From Ophioderma brevispina (lineage: Eukaryota; Echinodermata; Ophiuroidea; Amphilepidida; Ophiodermatidae), in contig JAMKCH010078420.1 of the NCBI GenBank assembly GCA_023653785.1, positions 17,673-81,672 of the forward strand: 64,000 nucleotides of DNA. The letters run 5' to 3'. The first letter of the stretch is position 1. Every line of letters begins with the position of its first letter. The notes below the pieces were generated by a model. That model was not told the origin of the DNA and made no database searches. It saw only the letters and a list, made by a program, of their open reading frames with translations. Shown here piece after piece: positions 56,400 to 64,000 of the stretch. The translations under genes were made by a program, and so were the position numbers.

Positions 56400-57250
56400 T
56401 GCGCCATTATTTTTTGTTTTTTTCGAAACAGGGATTTTTGCATATTTAGAATGCTTACCAATCTATTAAATCACACCTGAATTGAATAAGCCGAACCCGT
56501 CTTTATGTAATTAAAAGAAGAAATAGTATCAATGAGTGCTTTTCTATTTAGCCAATTAGGACAGCAAGCAAGTCCATTAAACCTTTGAGACGTTCTCGGT
56601 AGGTATTCCACAACTCATTAAGTGCAAATTTAGACAAATTTGTATCCTCAGAAAATCTCTTCGTGTCTTTAGTATATGCACGTGTACCTAATTTTACGTG
56701 GAAATTCGATCGTGTCTGTTAGAAATTGGCTATCCATTATGTCCGTAAACAGGCAGAAATTAAACCACAGTGACCTATAGCACCATGTGATACAAGCATT
56801 TGCTCATAACAGTAAACCACAAGAACGAAATCCAACTATTTTTTTTCTTTGGGGGTGGGGTAAGCTTTTTGTTCAAGGACGTGACAGCAAGTGAACCATA
56901 AATAAACCTGAAGATACTAAAACTTTTTTTTTCCATTTGTGTGTGATAATCAAACTATTGCAAGTGCAATTAAAGCGGCACTAGCACATTTTCAAACATT
57001 CTCAAATGATAGTCTAGGCCATTAGAATAGAGATACATTTTACACATAAAAATAACATACCCAAAAGCAGGGAGAGGCTAAAGACATCCAGGTAATTTGT
57101 AGGCCAACTTTTAACATTGCCGTAACTGTAATTCATAAATGTGTCAATTACATGAATTGATATTAAAACCACAAAGGTCACAGACCGGTCAAACAGCGTA
57201 CATGTCGTGGGGATCACGCATACGGCGTGCGTTTTTCTTGTGTTAAACGC
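56400..57250. other. Unassigned non-coding stretch
   Basis: Nothing recognised beyond AT-rich sequence. Confidence 0.3.
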
Positions 57251-57254
57251 CGGC

Positions 57255-57415
57255 GACATTAATTATAAAATCGTTCTGTTTACCCATAAGCGCTGATTTG
57301 GTCTTAAAATCATTTCGGTTGGAGCTATGTTATAAAATCTTTACAACCATGCAAAAATATATTTTTTTAAAAATCTTGAGGGCGTACTATTTTCAAATGT
57401 CCATGTGTCCTCTTT
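57255..57415 (+). repeat. Dispersed repeat family R2, copy 2
   Basis: Relative of 12735-12905, with the words CGTTCTGTTTACCC, GCGCTGATTT, TTGAGGGCG and GTGTCCT. Confidence 0.65.
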
Positions 57416-57479
57416 AAGGTTTCGACAATTTATATTTGATCACAATGAAAATAATACCGCAGGAATTATAATCACTATT

Positions 57480-58090
57480 GTCGGTTAGTATTTGTTACTT
57501 TATTCACTCAACACACATGCACACCTGCAATGCAAAGTCCCATAATTTCACATCGCGCGGTTCATTCCAGTTGAACTCGACTCGTCGTGTGAAATATAAC
57601 AGGGCGGTAATTGTATTAGTGTCATTTGTTTCAAAAATTTCCCTCAAACAAATACTAATTTGCCAATCTTTGTCAGAGTTCTTTGTTCAGCTCGGAGCGA
57701 AGAAGAGCCGATGGCGTAGGCCTAAGAATGGTCTACCACAATGGAGTGTGCTTGCACCTCTCCTGTTCAACCCGCGTTCCCCCTTATGCTCCCGTTCTAA
57801 TTTTCGCATTACCCCTAATTTTATGAGATTTTTCGTATAAAAGTCCTTATCCCTCCTCTCTTTCTCGATGAAATTTATAGTCCCCCTCTTGCTTAAAATT
57901 TTTAATTCCCCTTCAAAACCTCCATTCCCTTCCCCTGGCGTAAATATGACCCCCTCCCAAGTGCACTTGGATAAGGACTGACTCATAGTACATAAAACAA
58001 CGAGTGTAATACACATGTATGCCAATATTGCAAAACACCTGGTGTCATTTGATACTTTACAATGCAGCATTTCAGAAACTGTACACTAGA
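57480..58090. other. Unassigned stretch with overlapping open frames
   Basis: A 120-codon plus frame (57478-57840) and a 127-codon minus frame (57687-58070) overlap. Neither has a motif I can name. The minus-strand word GGTGTAATAC-rich flank does not help. Status unknown. Confidence 0.3.
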
Positions 58091-58101
58091 CAAACCAATA
58101 G

Positions 58102-58258
58102 GGGTTGGTACATTTACGGACCCCACTTTGCCTGACACGACTCAGAATTCAGCAGCCTTTACGGAATAAAGTGCATGTGATACTGTGCTTTATTCGGTAA
58201 AGGCTGCTGAATTCTGAGTCGTGCCAGGCAAAGTTGGGTCAGTAAATGTACCAACCCA
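58102..58258. mobile_element. 157 bp near-perfect palindrome with 9 bp target duplication
   Basis: GGGTTGGTACATTTAC at the left is mirrored by GTAAATGTACCAACCC at the right, and the arms stay almost fully complementary to the centre (CATGTGATACTG). It is flanked by AACCAATAG on both sides (58093-58101 and 58259-58267). The 9 bp target duplication suggests Mutator-like transposition. Confidence 0.9.
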
Positions 58259-58639
58259 ACCAATAGTCACCATCTACTTTATCGTACCTAAATTACATAG
58301 AATCGTTAACAAGCTTGCTAAAACTTGGTTTCCGTGATTTGGATTAATCTATGTCTAACTTCACTTCCGATCATTATAAAACGCTTCAGTTCCTGCAAAA
58401 TCAGCTTGCTTCTTTCAGCTTCAGCTGACATTAAATCTTCAGTAGGCAAAATGAGGAAAAAGTTCACTAGGTAAAACCGGATTGTAAATGAGTTCAATTA
58501 AATTCTTAGCAATGTCTTTAAATGCATTAAGCACACTGTTCCTACTTCAGTTCCATGTTTATTTAGCATTCTTCTCAATCCAAATGTACTCGGGAACAGA
58601 CTTATTATGCTCCAATTGTCCATAACCCGATTGTTAATA

Positions 58640-58930
58640 GCATCGTCCCAAGAAGCCAGATTTAACCGGTAACGGTCGCAATTTTTGGTATCAGAAGAAA
58701 ACTATTTTCCCATTAACCCCGCGAAATCCTAGGACTAAATGATGTTGGTTTAAATGTTATGAGTGACAAAAAGTTCCATTTTGTTCTATATTAGTTTAAC
58801 ACAGCTTTCTATGGGCTTATAAAAATCAGATTTTTAGTTCTCACATCAAAACGAATTGAAATATCGCGAATCGGCGTGAAACTTTACAGATGTACTTGAA
58901 TTAGGTTATCCCATCCAAATGAATATATTT
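58640..58930 (-). repeat. Dispersed repeat family R1, copy 3 (inverted)
   Basis: On the minus strand it gives the R1 words CTGTAAAGTTTCACGCCGAT, TCATAACATTT and GATTTCGCGG in the same order as the copies at 10555 and 54890, with more divergence. Confidence 0.6.
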
Positions 58931-59209
58931 TATATATTTAAATCTGATTATTCCCTTTAAATAATTCCATTATGGAACATTTTGCTGCCGACGTAACCTT
59001 TAAATATTTAGGGGTTAAATTATTGGAATAATCTTCCTTTATTCCTTAACTTAGAAACTTAGAAAGCTAGAATGATTCTTTCAGCTAAGATTTCACACGG
59101 TGAATGAGAAAAATAGGGTAATCTTCCTTTAAATAATAATCTGATATAATTTGGAATCTATGAGTTTATATGGAAATAAAATGTCATTATATCAATTGAA
59201 ATAGTTTAA

Positions 59210-60200
59210 AACGTTTGTGACCTAAAAACGGGAAATTTAGATTTTCAACCCAATACTGTTTTGCCAATATAACCAATCTGTTATTACTTTTTGTAAAATG
59301 AAAAACCTTTAGACCAAACCTAACCAAAAATAGTGATTCCACTTTCGACAGATTGATTATTTTGTCATGAGGGGCAAATAAAGTTCGGTCACGTTTGTGA
59401 CCTCAGACAAAAAGGTGTTTTTATAATTCAAATTTCAACTGTAAAATTCTGTGAATATGTAATTACTCACATACTTATATTTATTTCAGAGGGACATTGG
59501 TACGTTATCATTACAACAATGTTGGTAATTAAAAGTAACAAGCAAACTTGGTAATTAACAAATTTATATCACTAAGTACGGTCACGTGTGTGACATTGGT
59601 GGCTACGTGTGTGACATCTCCATTGACTTATAACACAAAATTGATGACCATTGTTAATGTGCACCAAAAATGAAGTTTTAATAAAATCTTGTGTATTTCC
59701 ATATTCTCAACTATTTCAAACACTTTCATTACAATGCCATCTGTAATAACTTGCAAAGGGCAATGCTATTCCTAGTATGCAGATTTCCTGTGTTGAAATA
59801 GTGCAAGTCTGCTAAATTTGGCAACTTCACCCCAAACTTTAAAAAGACACATGGAAATCAAGTTTAAACCAGTCTTTATTCAAATCAATTGTTATTTTCT
59901 TGTTCAAACTGATCATATTCATATTTTAACTGATAATAGAAGTTAACACTGCTACCTTCTTCAATAAGACCAGAAATGTCTTTCAAATGTCTTTCAAATA
60001 CTAAAATGGTGACTGCCGGTCACGTGTGTGACAGTAATTAGCACATCAATAACTTTTGAAAGAGGAAAGATCTAAACCATTTATTTTGTGTAACTGAAGG
60101 TACATATAAACTGGCTTTTGACATGAAATATGAACATTACTGAGACAGTGGTTTTCTAGTAATAAAAACTTCTTTGTATTTTTGGTCACGTGTGTGACAT
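59210..60200. repeat. Cluster of GGTCACGTGTGTGAC motifs
   Basis: Six copies: 59211 (partial), 59386 (GGTCACGTTTGTGACC), 59580, 59603 (partial), 60018 and 60184. The word is a near palindrome around CACGTG. The sequence between the copies is unrelated AT-rich DNA. Confidence 0.7.
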
Positions 60201-61325
60201 ACCAAAGTCAATTAAAATTCTCCGTTAATTACTTGTCTATTTCCTATAAATTTGTATTTTTTCAACATAATTTTGAAGATTTAAGTCCATGCAATACTTT
60301 AGGCAGTATTTCAAACAAAAATGAAAAGCTATTTAATATAAAACTAAAGAAGCAAAATGGTGTAATAATCTCACTTCTTTTTTATCCCAAAATATTGAAG
60401 ATGTTCATTTATGCAAATGAGGGTGTTTGAGTTGAACATATTGTTTGAAAATATAATGCAGGAAACTTGGAAGGATGATTAACATGATAATATAAAGAAA
60501 TTTGCAATACCAATATCTTCATTTTTTATCAAAAAGGTTTACTTTTTGAAGAATGGCCCTTAATTTATTTATTCCTAATATACATTCCTAATGTTATATT
60601 CATTGGTTTTACTAAATGTTTCTTTTTGTTCATTTTAGTTTATATCAGGGCTTACTGTATAAATTACGACAAAATAAAATATTATTGTATTAAAAAGAGA
60701 TGTTGGATAATATACTTCGAAAGTTCCCTCTTAACTATCAACAAACTAATATAATATATACAACATTGAAAGTCTCTTTCGTTTATTATAACAAAACCAG
60801 AATAAACCAAAAACTACCAATAGCGACACAATTTTATCAACTGATTGGGAATAGTTATTCTTCTGGCTTCACCCCATGCCAATTTTATGATTTTTCTTTA
60901 AATTTAGTTTTGCACAGGTCTCTATGGAGAATGGACACATAAAGGGAGCTATAATATAAAACATACAAATCGTGATCTTTGAGGCCTAAGTGCTAAAAGT
61001 TCCGCAATACAGTAATAGATTGATACAGTAATATAAATATATTTTAAATAGTTATGAAAGGCGGTAAGGAAACATAGATGAACCCCTTAACCATTGTAAC
61101 GTTCTGAACAAATGGGTTAAGAACATGCATACATTGAAGTAGTGGCTTATAGTTTTGGAATCATGGGGTAAAACTGTAAATATGGTGAGAAAAGTTAATT
61201 TTGGTTTGTACAGGGGTCAAAAATTAAAACTTGCTCCAATTTTGGTAAAACGTGGTTCAAATGGTTGGTTTAGCTCAGAGAATGAAATATAGGAATAGTT
61301 TTGATTATCTTACTTGTTTAGTTAT
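60200..61325. other. Unassigned AT-rich stretch
   Basis: No recognisable gene or repeat ends. Confidence 0.35.
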
Positions 61326-61339
61326 ATAACCAAAATGGC

Positions 61340-61865
61340 AAAAAAAGTCAACAGCTATTGGATTCTATTGACCTGTCACCTATTTTGTTGTATTACATGA
61401 CATCAAACAAATTAAAATTAAACATGGAGAAAACCGAATTTTTGGTTTTTGGATCACCTTACAATTTAAGATCTCACCCTGATATCACCCTTCAAGTTGG
61501 TACCACTGTCATTACACCTGTAAAATCAGTTCGGAACTTGGGTGTTATCATGGGCTCGGATGGATCAATGACTAGCCAGGTGAAGGGATTATGTCGCACT
61601 CTCAATTACCAACTTAGAAATATTGCTCGCATTAGAAAGTATTTGGATGAGGAGACTTGCAATCATGTTGTGCGGGCCCTTGTCTTATCTCGTCTCGACT
61701 ATGGAAATTCTTTACTGTCTGGTATCACAAATGCGCATTTCAACAAACTTCAATGCATTCAGAATAAAGCAGCACGTTTGATATGCGGAGCCAAAAGACG
61801 TGAGCACATAACTCCTTACCTGGCTAAGCTTCATTGGTTACCTGTCCGTCAACGTGTTAATTTTA
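61340..61865 (+). pseudogene. CR1-like LINE reverse transcriptase, C-terminal part
   Basis: An uninterrupted frame gives YMTSNKLKLNMEKTEFLVFG, then VRNLGVIMGSDGSMTSQVKG, RLDYGNSLLSGI, LQCIQNKAARLICG, and LHWLPVRQRVNFI. This series is the hallmark of the RT C-terminus in CR1/L2/Rex-type LINEs. The 5' end is missing (no endonuclease or RT palm), typical of 5' truncation on insertion. The coding is broken at about 61865 by an inserted repeat (R4) and resumes at about 62125. Confidence 0.85.
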
Positions 61866-62122
61866 TAGTCTGGTGCTCGGCCCAAAGGACCTTGCATGTG
61901 ACCTTGCGCAAGAGTCCACACAAAATATTTTGATGGTTTCTAGTCAAGATTGACCTACTGAATCTAAATCTGGATGATGCCACTTTGGCATCCTTGAGCA
62001 TTTTGAGATAGGGTATGGGTGTAAATTAACAGGGGTAAAATTTGTAAATGCTTTATAATGGGTTAAAAGGTGTATAGTCATGTTCATGGTCCTATGGATT
62101 AAAAAAAGGTATAGTTTGTTAA
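61866..62122 (+). mobile_element. Dispersed repeat family R4, copy 2, inserted in the LINE
   Basis: The LINE protein stops matching its family after VNFI and resumes at CLNGSAPEYL. The sequence between shares TTGACCTACTGA, GATGATGCCACTTTG and TTGAGCATTT with 41520-41590. Its right end AAAAAAAGGTATAGTTTG matches the end of the 33487 element. TATAGT occurs at both borders and may be the target duplication. Confidence 0.6.
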
Positions 62123-62530
62123 GTCGCTTGTTTATATATACCAATGTTTAAATGGTTCTGCTCCAGAATACCTCTCCTCTGATATTGCTCTATACCACAC
62201 CCAAACCAGCTCTCACCATTAGCTCCGTTCATTGGTTGATCAAACTAGACCTCATGTTCCTAAACACACCGTTCCACAGGTGATAAAGCGTTTTCAGTAA
62301 TTGAACCACAACTGTGGAACGAGCTTCCTTTATCCATCAGGGAAGATGGTTCTCTAAATGCTTGCAAAAAGCTGTTAAAAACACATCTGCTTTCTTATGA
62401 AGTTTAATTTGTTTTCCTCTCTATTGTATCATTGTTTGGTCCTGCCAATGGCAGTAGTTTGTAATGGCGCTTAGACCTTTTTTAGAATAAGCGCGGTATA
62501 AATAACATATGTATGTATGTATGTAACTAA
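62123..62530 (+). pseudogene. CR1-like LINE, protein C-terminus and 3' end
   Basis: The frame resumes as CLNGSAPEYLSSDIALYHTQ, then after a shift KAFSVIEPQLWNELPLSIRE and LLKTHLLSYEV, the usual end of CR1-type proteins (..WN.LP..IR.....FK..LKT.L..). The 3' untranslated part ends in an ATGT repeat (62505-62524), the expected microsatellite-like tail. Confidence 0.75.
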
Positions 62531-62854
62531 GCGTAACAGATGATGCAAATTATTCATAATTTCAATCCTTTAAGCCGGAGAAACAATTTGTATCACATAT
62601 TCAAAGAACTTTTAACTTCGACCCATGTACACACCCTCTTTCACCATATTTACTGTTCTTAACCGATAACTACGAAGCTATAAGCCATAGATAGTATACA
62701 AGTATTGACTGCTATGAGGGGCATGGTTGAAACCAGTGGCGTCAATCGCTACTCAATCGTGGGGGACATGATATATGAGGACTTTTAATCACCCCCCTTC
62801 CGATTCTCGAATCGTCGATAAAAACGTCGGGTATACCCGGCGAGCGCTGCGAGC

Positions 62855-63959
62855 TTAATAATTCTTCAAATCATTTGTGATTTTACATAAATGTTTACCT
62901 TCTCGTTGGTTTGCGGCTTCTTTGACCAATGGGCGTCGGCTTTTCTCCCGGGCTTTGGCGTTTTCCGCCATCCGTCGTCACATAGCATCATATCTGCGTA
63001 GGAGTAGGTCATGGTTTGGGTTACTTGAAAAAATTGTTTTGCTAAAGGAAATTGTCCTTGGCTAATGATTATGTCTTTATGGATAATTGATCTGAAAGAC
63101 TATTGGCAAGGCTTCAACTGTGTCCTATCTTCCTTCTGTATGCTATATTTAGTAAATTCGCCATTCGATGTTTCGAATGATGTAAGAATGAATTAGTCAA
63201 ATAGATCCATTGGACGTATTACCGTTTCTTGTTTGCGGGGAGTATGGCGTGACGATGATAGGACCGAGCTATTTCCTTGCCTGATTATTTCCGAATCGTC
63301 GTTAAGGAGTTTGGAACTATATTTCAGAAAATCACGGATTTTAGTGTCTTGAGGATCGGGTAAGACGTTGCGTCAGAATTATTTAACTCTAATGTGGACA
63401 ATATAGTTGAAGTCAATAATTCAGGCTTTGATGTTGTGATTTTTCATCTGAACCTGTTCCGTGCATATTTAAAGAACGAACAAAAAGGCAAATTTCTAAC
63501 GCCATTCATGTTGTGTTAGGAAGCAGAATTCGGCGGATTGAGTACTCTAAACTATTCGCTTTTGTGATACGTATAACTACATTTGGTGAACAAACCTCAA
63601 AAGTGGTGCCGTCGTTTCTCCAAATATGCAGTATTTACTTGGCGAGAAATGTGAGTCTCGAGCTCCAGAAAATAACTTGAAAATGCCGAATGAACAAGCG
63701 TCAAAGGAACAGTTGTCGTTGTGGGTGAACTGTCAGTCTGTTGATGATCACCAAACCACTGCTCGATCTGTTAGGTTTGCTCACGATTCAACCAGCCTTG
63801 TGGCATAATGTGATTGACTTTTCCACAATACCAGGGTTTAAGCTACATCTCGCAGCCATAATACCGTCACATGCTAGAACAACTGAGGCCAAAGGTATGG
63901 ACCACTTCAACTTTAATAATTCTTCAAATCATTTGTGATTTTACATAAATGTTTACCTT
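62855..63959. repeat. 47 bp direct repeat bounding about 1 kb
   Basis: 62855-62901 equals 63913-63959, beginning TTAATAATTCTTCAAATC. The segment between has no recognised gene on the plus strand. On the minus strand, 63385 to 62870 has fairly long open stretches (for example LPDPQDTKIRDFLKYSSKLL) broken by two stops, possibly a dead retroelement or exon remnant. Confidence 0.6.
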
Positions 63960-64000
63960 TTCACCAGAAACCATATACATGTACGTGGTAAGCAGCAGAG

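Overview
This is metazoan nuclear DNA. The evidence is AT-rich, intron-scale non-coding sequence, CR1-group LINE, Penelope-like, DIRS-like and Tc1/mariner remains, tRNA-derived SINEs, many short inverted-repeat elements and one zinc-finger gene. The mix (DIRS-like + Penelope with a hammerhead motif + tRNA-headed SINEs + hAT-like elements starting CAGGGGCGG / CAGTGGCG) suits a marine invertebrate such as a hemichordate, amphioxus or mollusc. That is inference; no species can be named. There are no bacterial operons, CRISPR arrays or rRNA genes.

Layout. 1-2290 is a near-identical tandem duplication. 2290-6050 holds an inverted-repeat element, a decayed LINE endonuclease domain (minus strand) and a 350 bp TA-flanked MITE. 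6375-8300 is a SINE followed by palindromic satellite A. 8300-19240 is gene-free and full of dispersed repeats, including a 722 bp element with a perfect 9 bp target duplication. 19250-20335 is palindromic satellite B, bounded by inverted repeats. 20600-23740 holds three inverted-repeat elements, one carrying a tRNA-like sequence. 24815-29207 is a 2.2 kb tandem duplication whose second copy leads into the only convincing host gene, a minus-strand zinc-finger protein (31085 down to 28758, with in-frame zinc fingers beyond the stop to 28509). 31360-44400 is again repeats.

44870-54640 is a nested stack. A decayed DIRS-like (tyrosine recombinase) retroelement is split by a 911 bp MITE, by a Penelope-like element (about 48.5-53.27 kb, itself split by a 439 bp MITE), and by a 1140 bp Tc1-like transposon inserted just after the inferred catalytic tyrosine codon of the recombinase. 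54640-64000 has more dispersed repeats, a 157 bp near-perfect palindrome, a cluster of GGTCACGTGTGTGAC motifs and a 5'-truncated CR1-like LINE.

The most unusual system is in the Penelope-like element. Its first ORF is followed 30 nt after the stop by a perfect histone-type 3' stem-loop (GGCTCTTTTCAGAGCC-ACCA) with a purine-rich candidate downstream element. The same stem-loop recurs about 800 bp later, with four ~148 bp tandem repeats between them. Then comes the reverse transcriptase and a hammerhead-ribozyme-like motif. This suggests a retroelement whose ORF1 mRNA may use histone-type, replication-linked 3' processing.
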